Assembly (NCBI GenBank): GCA_030537735.1
Contig: JAUNVG010000015.1
Coordinates: 1 to 46,369, forward strand
Length of the DNA: 46,369 nucleotides
Origin: Actinomycetaceae bacterium
Lineage (GTDB): Bacteria; Actinomycetota; Actinomycetes; Actinomycetales; Actinomycetaceae
Reading direction: 5' to 3'
Below, one piece after another: positions 35,330 through 42,872 of this stretch (within the stretch, counting starts at the first letter, position 1; every line of letters starts with the position of its first letter). The position numbers and the translations under genes are program-made. The notes below the pieces were generated by a model. The model saw nothing but the letters and a program-made list of their open reading frames with translations. It made no database searches and was not told the origin of the DNA.

Positions 35330-36439
35330 GTGGTTGAGCGCAAAATACTCCCAACCAATCGACGTGACCACATTTTGGCTTTACTCGATGAGTACGGCAC
35401 CGTCAGCGTGTCGCAGCTAGCTAAAGAAATGGCGGTTTCCGCCATTACCATTCGCCGCGACATCGCCCTGCTAGCTGAAGAAGGCAAACTGGAGCAGATC
35501 CGCGGCGGCGCCCGTCGCCTGGCGGTGGAATCACCCGCCCGCGTCCCCGCGAACTCCACTATCGGGGTGCTCACCCCTTCCCTGGACTTCTACTGGCCCA
35601 CCATTATCGACGGTGCCAACCAAAGCGCCGACAACCTCGGCATTCGCCTGCTGCTACAGGCTTCTACTTTCGCCGCCCAGGACAATATCCGACAGCTAGA
35701 AATCCTCTTGAAGCATTCCAAGGTCGATGGTCTGTTCATGGTTCCCAACACCGAGGGTCCGCACTCGGCTGAGCTAATCGAAAAACTCATCCAACTTGAC
35801 CTGCCGGTGGTTTTAGTTGAACGCGAACTGGGGCCGCGTTCAACCGACGGGCAGGTTTTTGAGTCCGTTAGCACCGACCACCGCCGCGGAGCTGCCATGG
35901 CTATCCGACACCTGCACGGCCTGGGACACCAGCGCGTGGGGTTGATTACCGACAAGGAAGTGCCCTCCCGTCACGCCATCCGCCGCGGCTGGGAAGAAAC
36001 CCTATCCGACCTGCAGATGGACACGTCCTCGCCCGCCCTAGATACCACCTGCTTGTCTTCCAGCAAGCGATCCAAGGCGCTGGTGAAGTTCTTAGAAGAA
36101 TGTATGAACGAGGACGTAACTGCCTTCCTGATTCACTCCGACGAAGCCGCCCTGCTGGCTTTGGAGGTGCTGGAGGCCCGCGGCTACGAGGTTCCTCGCG
36201 ACGTTTCTATCGTGGCCTACGATGATGAGTTGGCGCGCTTGGCTCGCCCTGCCCTCACCGCCATCGCCCCGCCGAAGGAAGAAATCGGGGCGGCCGCGAT
36301 TGAGGTATTGGCCAAGCGTTTCATCAGCCCGAACTCGGCGCAGCGACAGGTGCGTTTGCAACCGCGCCTGGTGGTGCGCAACTCCACCGCCGCCCCGCGC
36401 GCCGGTAGTAGCGCCGCAGACCAGCCAGAAGCTGACTAG
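35330..36439 (+). CDS. Transcriptional regulator: DeoR-type HTH joined to a LacI-type sensor domain
   Basis: This 369-residue regulator combines a DeoR-type winged helix-turn-helix (about residues 10-62: RRDHILALLDEYGTVSVSQL, then AVSAITIRRDIALLAEEGKL) with a periplasmic-binding-protein-like effector domain of LacI regulators (about 76-345). Landmarks of the latter are NSTIGVLTPSLDFYW, ESVSTDHRRGAAMAIRHLH and DVSIVAYDDELARLARPALT. Normal DeoR proteins bind a sugar phosphate through a different C-terminal fold, so the effector here may be a free sugar or sugar acid. The start is a GTG with AGGAG upstream. It lies among the catabolic genes and is the obvious candidate for the GATCG-N4-CGATC sites; that link is inferred. 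Confidence 0.9.
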   Translation: MVERKILPTNRRDHILALLDEYGTVSVSQLAKEMAVSAITIRRDIALLAEEGKLEQIRGGARRLAVESPARVPANSTIGVLTPSLDFYWPTIIDGANQSADNLGIRLLLQASTFAAQDNIRQLEILLKHSKVDGLFMVPNTEGPHSAELIEKLIQLDLPVVLVERELGPRSTDGQVFESVSTDHRRGAAMAIRHLHGLGHQRVGLITDKEVPSRHAIRRGWEETLSDLQMDTSSPALDTTCLSSSKRSKALVKFLEECMNEDVTAFLIHSDEAALLALEVLEARGYEVPRDVSIVAYDDELARLARPALTAIAPPKEEIGAAAIEVLAKRFISPNSAQRQVRLQPRLVVRNSTAAPRAGSSAADQPEAD

Positions 36440-36473
36440 GTCCAAACTGACCGCGCGCGGTAGTAGTCAGGCC

Positions 36474-36565
36474 GCGCAGTAGTGCAGCGTCGGTAGTAAC
36501 CCCGCGCAATGGTGGCGCAGCGCAGTAGTGCAGCTCCGGTAGTAAACCCGCGCAGTGGTAGCGCC
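36474..36565. repeat. Two tandem 46-bp repeats
   Basis: 36474-36519 and 36520-36565 agree at 40 of 46 positions (for example GCGCAGTAGTGCAGC at the start of both). Shorter related pieces with GGTAGTA and CCCGCG flank them on both sides, up to the end of the regulator gene. Non-coding, between convergent genes. Confidence 0.85.
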
Positions 36566-36582
36566 GCGCCGGCAGTAGCAAA

Positions 36583-36622
36583 CCCGCGTGGCAGCTAGCC
36601 GAAACTAGACTCACCACGCGGG
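36583..36622. terminator. Terminator between the regulator and kdgK
   Basis: CCCGCGTGG and CCACGCGGG pair across a 22-nt loop. On the minus strand a TTT follows, so it may end the kdgK transcript. Confidence 0.5.
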
Positions 36623-36648
36623 CTGCGTAGGTATTTTAGCTGGCGGCA

Positions 36649-37752
36649 CTAGCGCTGCACGCGCGCTCCCCCACCGGCCACTAGGCGTTCAACTTCTTGC
36701 AAGGAAGCCATGGAGGTATCCCCCGGCGTAGTCATCGCCAAGGCCCCGTGGGCGGCGCCGTATTCGACCGCATCCTTCAAGCTGCCGCGTTCCATCAGAC
36801 CGTAGATGAAACCGGAAGCGAAGGAGTCCCCGCCGCCGACTCGGTCCATAATCTCCAACCCGTCGCGTTCGGTGGAGTGGACGAAACCTTCTTCTGCTGA
36901 CCAGCCGATAGCGGCCCAGTCATTCACAGTGGCGGTCTGCACCTGACGCAAGGTGTTACCCACCGCGCGGAAGTTCGTGAACTCGGCAGTGACCTGCTCA
37001 ATCATCTTCTCAAACGAGGACGTATCCAGGGCCGAAAGATTCTCATCCACGCCTTCAACTTCAAAGCCCAGGCAAGCGGTGTAGTCCTCTTCGTTCCCGA
37101 TCATCACATCCACGTAGCGCGCCAGTTTGCGGTTGACCTTCTGCGCCTGTTCCTGCCCGCCGATGGACTTCCACAAGCTGGGACGGTAGTTCAGGTCGTA
37201 GGAAATCATGGTGCCGTGCTCGCGGGCGGCTTTCATGGCGGCTTCGGCAACTTCGGCGGAGCGTTCGGACAAGGCTGCGAAGATACCGCCGGTGTGGAGC
37301 CAACGCACCCCTTGGCGGCCGAACAGGTCCTCCCAGTCGATGTCTTCGGGACGCAGCTGGCTGATCGCGGTGTGACCGCGGTCAGATACGCCAACGGCTC
37401 CGCGGATACCGAAGCCACGTTCGGTGAAGTTCAATCCGTTTCGCACGCTGCGACCGATGCCGTCGTCTTTCGCCCAGTGCAGGTAGCGGGTGTCCACTCC
37501 ACCGGCAAGGATGAAGTTCTCAATCAGGTGGCCGACCTCGTTATCGACCAGCGCGGTCACCACCGCGGCGCGTTTACCGAAGCAGCGCGACAGGCCGCGA
37601 GCGACGTTGTATTCGCCTCCGCCTTCCCACGCGGTGAATGAACGAGCGGTTTTAATGCGTCCTTCGCCCGGGTCCAGTCGCAGCATCACTTCCCCCAGGG
37701 AAACGATGTCGTATCGGCATTCTTCGGCTGGGCGTACTGGAAGTTTAGTCAT
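36649..37752 (-). CDS. kdgK: 2-keto-3-deoxygluconate kinase (PfkB family)
   Basis: A 367-residue PfkB-type sugar kinase. Its N-terminus carries ISLGE-like VSLGEVMLRLDPGEGRI and GGGEYNVARGLSRCFGKRAA. The C-terminal signature is DRVGGGDSFASGF with the catalytic Asp, followed by GAAHGALAMTTPGDT. KDG kinases share this layout, and the gene follows eda by 18 nt, so phosphorylation of KDG to KDPG is the best call. At about 40 residues longer than the common 310-330 it has extra sequence around VEGVDENLSALDTSSFEKMI. AAGGAG precedes the ATG. Confidence 0.88.
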   Translation of the reverse strand: MTKLPVRPAEECRYDIVSLGEVMLRLDPGEGRIKTARSFTAWEGGGEYNVARGLSRCFGKRAAVVTALVDNEVGHLIENFILAGGVDTRYLHWAKDDGIGRSVRNGLNFTERGFGIRGAVGVSDRGHTAISQLRPEDIDWEDLFGRQGVRWLHTGGIFAALSERSAEVAEAAMKAAREHGTMISYDLNYRPSLWKSIGGQEQAQKVNRKLARYVDVMIGNEEDYTACLGFEVEGVDENLSALDTSSFEKMIEQVTAEFTNFRAVGNTLRQVQTATVNDWAAIGWSAEEGFVHSTERDGLEIMDRVGGGDSFASGFIYGLMERGSLKDAVEYGAAHGALAMTTPGDTSMASLQEVERLVAGGGARVQR

Positions 37753-37770
37753 GTTGGGTACTCCTTAAAG

Positions 37771-38406
37771 TTAGGCGGAAACGGAACGAGCGATTTCGAG
37801 GGCTTCGGCGGACAGGCGGGTGATCTCATCCCATTTACCGGCTTTCACCAGGTCGCCTTTAACCATCCACGACCCGCCGCAGGAGGCAACCGATTTAAGG
37901 GAAAGGAAGTCCGCCAGGTTAGAGGCGCTCACTCCCCCGGTGGGCACGAAACGCACCTGCGGGAAGGGTGCAGACAGTGCCTTAATAGTGGGGATTCCGC
38001 CGAGGGCGGTGGCGGGGAAGAACTTCACAGTTTCCACCCCTAAATCCAGGGCGGCCATAATGTGAGTGCCGTCGGTGCAGGCAGGCAGCACCGGAACGTT
38101 TTGTTCTTGACAGTAGCGGACAACTTCGGCCGACAGGCCGGGAGATACTACGAACTGGGCGCCAGCTTCAATCGCTTGGCGGGCTTGGTTGGCGTTAATG
38201 ACGGTGCCGGCCCCAACTGTGAGGCCTTCGAGTTTAGCCATTTCTTTTATGGCATCAGGAGCGGCGGCGGTACGGAAGGTCACTTCGGCGGAGGTGATTC
38301 CTCCTGCCAGCAGGGCTTTTCCGACGTTAAATCCATCTTCGACAGAGTCAACCACTACCACCGGGATTACGGGGTTGGCTGCAAGTAGTTCATCTAGGGT
38401 CGCCAT
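37771..38406 (-). CDS. eda: 2-dehydro-3-deoxyphosphogluconate (KDPG) aldolase
   Basis: Eda splits KDPG into pyruvate and glyceraldehyde-3-phosphate and often also acts on 4-hydroxy-2-oxoglutarate. The 211-residue product is full length. It has SAEVTFRTAAA with the conserved Glu, GAGTVINANQA, SPGLSAEVV, the Schiff-base Lys in ETVKFFPAT, and VPTGGVSASNL for phosphate binding. AAGGAG is 5 nt before the ATG. It leads the eda-kdgK operon, whose promoter and operator lie just upstream. It marks the end of the locus pathway. Confidence 0.95.
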   Translation of the reverse strand: MATLDELLAANPVIPVVVVDSVEDGFNVGKALLAGGITSAEVTFRTAAAPDAIKEMAKLEGLTVGAGTVINANQARQAIEAGAQFVVSPGLSAEVVRYCQEQNVPVLPACTDGTHIMAALDLGVETVKFFPATALGGIPTIKALSAPFPQVRFVPTGGVSASNLADFLSLKSVASCGGSWMVKGDLVKAGKWDEITRLSAEALEIARSVSA

Positions 38407-38464
38407 GGCGTCTCCTTAACAAGGTCTCGGCGCTGAGATTGCGGGTCACCCCGCCACAAACGAC

Positions 38465-38492
38465 CGCTTTTGATCGTTCTCGATCAAAAGCG
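38465..38492. promoter_or_regulatory. Operator of the eda-kdgK operon
   Basis: CGCTTTTGATCG and CGATCAAAAGCG form a perfect 12-bp inverted repeat around TTCT, the best-matched copy of the locus palindrome (core GATCG-TTCT-CGATC at 38472-38485). It lies about 15-40 nt after the predicted start site. Confidence 0.75.
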
Positions 38493-38513
38493 AGCTTTTG
38501 TGCTCTAAAACGT

Positions 38514-38542
38514 ATTATTGCACGCCTGGCCCCATCAATCAA
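38514..38542 (-). promoter_or_regulatory. Promoter of eda-kdgK
   Basis: On the minus strand, TTGATT (38542-38537) and AATAAT (38519-38514) are exactly 17 bp apart, with the operator downstream. Confidence 0.65.
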
Positions 38543-38748
38543 GGAGTATTTGGCGTCTTCTTCCCCAAAACACCTGCCGAATCCTTAGCCAACCACCGCC
38601 CCACCTCCCCCTAAAACCCACCCCAGTCCAACGCTAGACATCACCCAGTTCCAAGACCGCAACTACCAAACGCTCCGGGCGCCAATTACCTGATAAAACA
38701 ACCCGCAAACAAGGTTAAGTATTTATAAGGAAAATCCCGCGCACTACT

Positions 38749-38779
38749 TTGTTTAAGCATTTAGCTCACTTGGTAGACT
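38749..38779 (+). promoter_or_regulatory. Possible promoter of the PQQ-like gene
   Basis: TTGTTT (38749-38754) and TAGACT (38774-38779) are 19 bp apart. The spacing is a little long, so this is tentative. Confidence 0.4.
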
Positions 38780-38824
38780 TATTTCAATCCCACTTATAGC
38801 ACCACAGTTTTTTAAAGGACAATG

Positions 38825-41050
38825 ATGTCGTATCAAGATTTCTCCGCGCCCCAACCACCACCCCCAAACCCCTCAGAGCAAATGGACCCGCCCAACCCAA
38901 ATCCGCAAGCGCCCCCACCGGCACGCAAGCACCGGGCGCCGTGGTTTACCATCATCGCTACCGTCCTCGTGGTAGTGATCGTGGCCGAGATTGGATACAT
39001 CGGGTGGCGCTACCTGGGTGAGCCCGGCGCCACTTCCGCCAATTATGCGCCCCGGCAATCCACTGCGGTGGCAATCTCTTCATTGAAAGACGCCAAGATC
39101 GATGGAGGTTTCATCTTCCGTGAAGCGGCCGGGGCAGAAACCAATATGCGGCGCCAAAAGATAGCAGCTGAAGACCACTACTTCACCGCCGCGTTTGACT
39201 ACCACAACTATCGCATTACCCGTGTAGTGGGAACCAATGAACGCGGCGGAGTCGTCGGAGCAATAGTTGGGCTGCAAGCTGGTAGCTCAATTACGGCACC
39301 CGTATTTGAAGTACCGGTATTCCCCGACGCCACATGCACCATCGAAGACCACGTAATCAACTGTAACTCCGGCCAACAACTGAATCTGGCTACTGCTACT
39401 GCCAGCGTCACCCAGTCACCTGATGCGCAGGCGCAGCCGGCCAGCGATACCGCCGACTCTACCGGCGCCCCCACCGGCAGCGATGAACCCGGGACCGACA
39501 GCGAACAAGGCAGTGAACTAGGTCCAGCCTTCACGTATAACCCTGACTACGCGGCTTCGGTGCACTACCCCCTGGAGACCCATGACCCCCAGGTTGGGGA
39601 CTTTTCCGCCACGGATACTGCCGTGTCCTGCCAGGGAGTGGATCTCAGCGGCAGCGTTGACCCCTCCGTCCGGCTGTGGGTATTTTCCTACACCGCTCAA
39701 GCTTCCTCCTGGTGGCCTGGCAGTAGTAAAGACACCGTGACCCACCTGGTGGTAACCCCAACCAACCTAGTAGCCGTTACTGACGGTGTTAAAACCTGGG
39801 AATACCAACCAGCAGAAGGGTTCGCAGAACTAAACGGCCTGGATAGCACCCCTAAGATCACGTTGGTGGGATCGACCCTAATCTTCGCCACTAACGCCGG
39901 GATTATCGGGCTGGATGCAAACACCGGCGAAGTCGTTTGGACCATCACCACCGCGGTGGAAAGCTGGGCTTTAGACGCAGGCACCATCCTCGTCACCAGT
40001 GACGGGAACCTGACCAGTTTCGACCTGGAAACCCAGGCAGGTAGCGCCGAAGAACAAGCCCTCACCCCCACCCCACCCGACCCGCAGAACATGGCTCTTT
40101 CCAAAGAGGACTTCAGGAACGGCACCTACGAAGTACCGCCTTTAAAGGTCAACGGCATCACCCACGAAGGAATCATCCTCACCTATGTCGATGGGGTGGC
40201 CGCCACCGGGCAGGAAGATCCATTCCGGGGTTTGTATGCTCCCTACGCGGCCTCCCCCATTGTCCGCGACGGGCAAGTCTATACGCTCGTATCGATGGTC
40301 TTTGCTGTCGACACGTCATACACTCGCTACAGTTGGGGCATCTACGATCACGACCTCAACCTGGTGGATTCATTCAACTCTGAGGATTGGCCAGAAGGCA
40401 CCAAAACCTACGGGTACGCTACCGCACCTCAGTTTTTCCCACCCCAAGTATTCGGATCACTCGTCCAAATCACCTCGCCAACGGTAGCGTTCAAAGGAGA
40501 CAAAGACGGAACCTGTCCGGACCTAGAATGTTCCGGTGAATACACCCTAAATATCCGCTGGACAGCTGACGGGTTAGTGGCGGAGGAAACCACTCTGACA
40601 ATGGACGGCGAGCCCTTAGTGCCTCCAAAGGATGAAGCAGTCCAAGCCCTACTGGACGCCTGGGCGATGGACGACCCAGATTTAGCGCGCCCCTACATCA
40701 CCGACCTCGACTCATTCATGGAACGTCGCAACGATGCCACATGCAACCCACCGCAGGCCAGCTGCTATTGGGGGAATGTTGTGTTCCGAGGGGAAAAAGG
40801 GAAGGCACGCGGGTGCAATGTCACGCCGCTGAAACCGCATAGCTTAGATCGCACAAGCTACTTTTACCCATCCGAATTTAACAATGCCGAGCGCGGAACA
40901 TTCGTCTGTTTCTTTGACGCAAGGTTGGCTCATGCGCCTTCGTCGTGGACTCAGGAAGTGGACTACGTCGAAGTAGGAACGTGGATGGTCGTGAAAACCG
41001 ACGAAAATGGGCACATCCAATACGCCCGCATGGACCGCAGCTACAGCTAA
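38825..41050 (+). CDS. Membrane-anchored PQQ-like beta-propeller protein of unknown function
   Basis: About 741 residues. The first 38 are a Pro/Asn-rich cytoplasmic segment, then one membrane helix (about residues 40-61, FTIIATVLVVVIVAEIGYI), then a large extracellular part. A Thr/Ser/Asp/Gly-rich linker lies near residues 195-235. The following region has PQQ-like repeat features (TLIFATNAGIIGLDANTGEV, VWTITTAVESWALDAGTILV, SDGNLTSFDLET), as in BamB-like propellers. The C-terminal 150 residues hold several cysteines (CNPPQASC and others) that could form disulfides. ATGs lie at 38822 and 38825; AGGA spacing favours the second. No enzymatic function can be assigned; binding or envelope sensing is possible. 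Confidence 0.8.
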   Translation: MSYQDFSAPQPPPPNPSEQMDPPNPNPQAPPPARKHRAPWFTIIATVLVVVIVAEIGYIGWRYLGEPGATSANYAPRQSTAVAISSLKDAKIDGGFIFREAAGAETNMRRQKIAAEDHYFTAAFDYHNYRITRVVGTNERGGVVGAIVGLQAGSSITAPVFEVPVFPDATCTIEDHVINCNSGQQLNLATATASVTQSPDAQAQPASDTADSTGAPTGSDEPGTDSEQGSELGPAFTYNPDYAASVHYPLETHDPQVGDFSATDTAVSCQGVDLSGSVDPSVRLWVFSYTAQASSWWPGSSKDTVTHLVVTPTNLVAVTDGVKTWEYQPAEGFAELNGLDSTPKITLVGSTLIFATNAGIIGLDANTGEVVWTITTAVESWALDAGTILVTSDGNLTSFDLETQAGSAEEQALTPTPPDPQNMALSKEDFRNGTYEVPPLKVNGITHEGIILTYVDGVAATGQEDPFRGLYAPYAASPIVRDGQVYTLVSMVFAVDTSYTRYSWGIYDHDLNLVDSFNSEDWPEGTKTYGYATAPQFFPPQVFGSLVQITSPTVAFKGDKDGTCPDLECSGEYTLNIRWTADGLVAEETTLTMDGEPLVPPKDEAVQALLDAWAMDDPDLARPYITDLDSFMERRNDATCNPPQASCYWGNVVFRGEKGKARGCNVTPLKPHSLDRTSYFYPSEFNNAERGTFVCFFDARLAHAPSSWTQEVDYVEVGTWMVVKTDENGHIQYARMDRSYS

Positions 41051-41079
41051 ACCCACGGTGCCTACGAAGCATCGGCACC

Positions 41080-41108
41080 TAGACCCCTTCGCCGGGGCGG
41101 GCTATCAT
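41080..41108 (+). promoter_or_regulatory. Candidate ptsG promoter
   Basis: TAGACC (41080-41085) and TATCAT (41103-41108) are 17 bp apart. The -10 lies inside the loop of the inverted repeat at 41090-41128, and the RAT-like element starts about 25 nt after the predicted start site. Confidence 0.5.
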
Positions 41109-41128
41109 GAAGATACCCCGCCCCGGCG
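41090..41128. terminator. GC-rich inverted repeat: terminator of the PQQ-like gene or operator of ptsG
   Basis: CGCCGGGGCGGG and CCCGCCCCGGCG pair perfectly across 15 nt, and TATC/GATA inside extends the hairpin. Only a weak TATTT follows. It can act as a terminator for the preceding gene, yet the candidate ptsG -10 lies between the arms, so an operator role is equally possible. Confidence 0.6.
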
Positions 41129-41138
41129 GGACTATTTC

Positions 41139-41167
41139 GAGGTTGTAACTTTCAGTAGGCAAAACTC
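41139..41167 (+). promoter_or_regulatory. RAT-like antiterminator-binding RNA element in the ptsG leader
   Basis: GGTTGTAACTTTCAG continued by AGGCAAAAC closely follows the ribonucleic antiterminator target of BglG/LicT/GlcT proteins (GGxTTGTTACTG...AGGCAAAAC). GAG (41139-41141) can pair with CTC (41165-41167), and ACT/AGT forms an upper stem. The 3' half also pairs with 41212-41221, so the two structures exclude each other. An antiterminator gene of this family lies in the same cluster. Confidence 0.7.
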
Positions 41168-41221
41168 GAAGCCAACCATCCTCCTTTAATCAACTATGGG
41201 TGAGTTGCGCTGAGTTTGCCT
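41157..41221 (+). terminator. Alternative hairpin overlapping the RAT-like element
   Basis: AGGCAAAACTC (41157-41167) pairs with GAGTTTGCCT (41212-41221) with one bulged A. An inner stem CAACT/AGTTG (41191-41207) supports it. No T tract follows, so it may be a weak or factor-dependent terminator. Confidence 0.5.
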
Positions 41222-41264
41222 CTTCGCGCCAGCTTCACTCACCCCGCGCAGAAAGTGAACACTG

Positions 41265-42845
41265 ATGTTCAAAACCCTCCAGCGAGTGGGGAAAGCATTC
41301 ATGCTCCCCATCGCTATACTTCCCGCCGCCGGCCTACTACTCGGCATCGGCGGAGCCCTCTCCAACCCCACCACGGTCGCTGCCTACCCGGTACTGGACA
41401 ACCGCGTACTACAGACCATCTTCTCCGTCATGTCCGCCGCCGGCAACGTCGTCTTCGCGAACCTGGCACTACTGCTTTCCATCGGCCTGTGTATCGGGCT
41501 AGCCAAACGCGACAAGGGCACCGCCGCCCTCGCCGGCATCGTTGGTTTCCTGGTAATGAACGCCACCATGACCCAACTGGTGCAGCTAACCAACCCGGAA
41601 GGGTCAATCGACACCGGCGTCATCGGCTCACTGGTAATCGGCGCCATCGCGGTGTGGCTACACAACCGCTACTACAACATCCAGCTACCCCCGGTACTGG
41701 GATTCTTCGGTGGCTCACGCTTCGTCCCCATCGTCACCGCCTTCGCCGGCCTGCTGGTTGGCTTCATGTTCTTCCTCATCTGGCCCCCGATCCAGGGGTG
41801 GATGGTCACCGCCGGTGAAGGTATCGCCACCCTCGGCCCCATCGGGACCTTCCTATACGGGTTCATCCTGCGCCTGTCGGGTGCGGTCGGGCTCCACCAC
41901 ATGATCTACCCGATGTTTTGGCTCACCGAACTAGGCGGGGTCGAAACCGTAGCCGGCACGCAGGTTGTAGGTGCGCAAAAGATTTTCTTCGCGCAGATGG
42001 CTGACCCCAACCACACCGGATTGTTCACTGAAGGTACCCGCTACTTCGCCGGCCGCTTCGACACCATGATGTTCGGCCTGCCCGGCGCCTGCCTGGCGAT
42101 GTGGCACTGCGTGCCCAAAGAACGCCGCACCAAGTACACCGGTCTGTTCTTGTCGGTAGCGCTGACCTCTTTCGTAACCGGCATCACCGAGCCGATCGAG
42201 TTCATGTTCCTATTCGTAGCCCCCTGGCTGTACGTGATCCACGCCCTCTTCGACGGTTTTTCCTTCCTCATTGCCGACCTGCTGCAAATCCGTATCGGCA
42301 ACACCTTCTCCGGCGGTGTCATTGACTTCACGCTCTTTGGGATCTTACAAGGCAACGACCGCACGAACTGGCTGTGGGTACTTCCCGTCGGCGTGGCGTG
42401 GTTCTTCCTGTACTACTTCACCTTTGTTTTCCTCATCAAACGCTTCCGGGTAGCCACCCCCGGCCACCTGGATGACACCGAGCCGGATCCTGCTACCAGC
42501 AAGCGCGGGCGCGGAGCCGCTGCCCCGACTGCCGATGGCACCCAGGGAGCGCAGGCTGAAGGCGCGGTAGCAGTGGCCCAAGACAGTGGGCAAACCCAGC
42601 TAGAAAAAGAAGCCATGCTGATCTTGGAAGCACTGGGAGGAGAGGAGAACCTCGACGACGTCGATGCTTGCATCACCCGACTGCGGGTGTCGGTGAAGGA
42701 CTCCGATAAGGTCGTTCGCGACGCCCTCAAGCAGCTGGGTGCCGCTGGCGTTTTCGACGTCAAGGGCGGTATTCAAGCTGTTTACGGGGCGAAAGCTATC
42801 TTGTATAAGAACGCCATTAACGACTATTTGGGAATTGACGATTAG
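41265..42845 (+). CDS. ptsG: PTS system glucose-type EIICB component
   Basis: This 526-residue phosphotransferase permease takes up and phosphorylates glucose or a close relative such as N-acetylglucosamine. The EIIC domain has about ten helices with RVGKAFMLPIAILPAAGLLL, LHHMIYPMFWLTELGG, and the sugar-site motif GITEPIEFMF. A linker of about 55 Ala/Thr/Gly-rich residues leads to EIIB, with the phospho-Cys469 in DACITRLRVSV. There is no EIIA domain; that is the next gene. The leader carries the RAT-like element. Specificity for glucose over GlcNAc is likely but not proven. Confidence 0.92.
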   Translation: MFKTLQRVGKAFMLPIAILPAAGLLLGIGGALSNPTTVAAYPVLDNRVLQTIFSVMSAAGNVVFANLALLLSIGLCIGLAKRDKGTAALAGIVGFLVMNATMTQLVQLTNPEGSIDTGVIGSLVIGAIAVWLHNRYYNIQLPPVLGFFGGSRFVPIVTAFAGLLVGFMFFLIWPPIQGWMVTAGEGIATLGPIGTFLYGFILRLSGAVGLHHMIYPMFWLTELGGVETVAGTQVVGAQKIFFAQMADPNHTGLFTEGTRYFAGRFDTMMFGLPGACLAMWHCVPKERRTKYTGLFLSVALTSFVTGITEPIEFMFLFVAPWLYVIHALFDGFSFLIADLLQIRIGNTFSGGVIDFTLFGILQGNDRTNWLWVLPVGVAWFFLYYFTFVFLIKRFRVATPGHLDDTEPDPATSKRGRGAAAPTADGTQGAQAEGAVAVAQDSGQTQLEKEAMLILEALGGEENLDDVDACITRLRVSVKDSDKVVRDALKQLGAAGVFDVKGGIQAVYGAKAILYKNAINDYLGIDD

Positions 42846-42872
42846 GATTTAGTAGGTAAGGAAGGAACAACC

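Larger units (their letters stand above)
38407..38821. other. Divergent intergenic region, eda / PQQ-like gene
   Basis: The 415 bases contain the eda promoter and operator on the left (38465-38542) and a probable promoter for the plus-strand gene on the right (38749-38779). The middle (about 38545-38745) is C- and A-rich and shows no gene. Confidence 0.55.
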
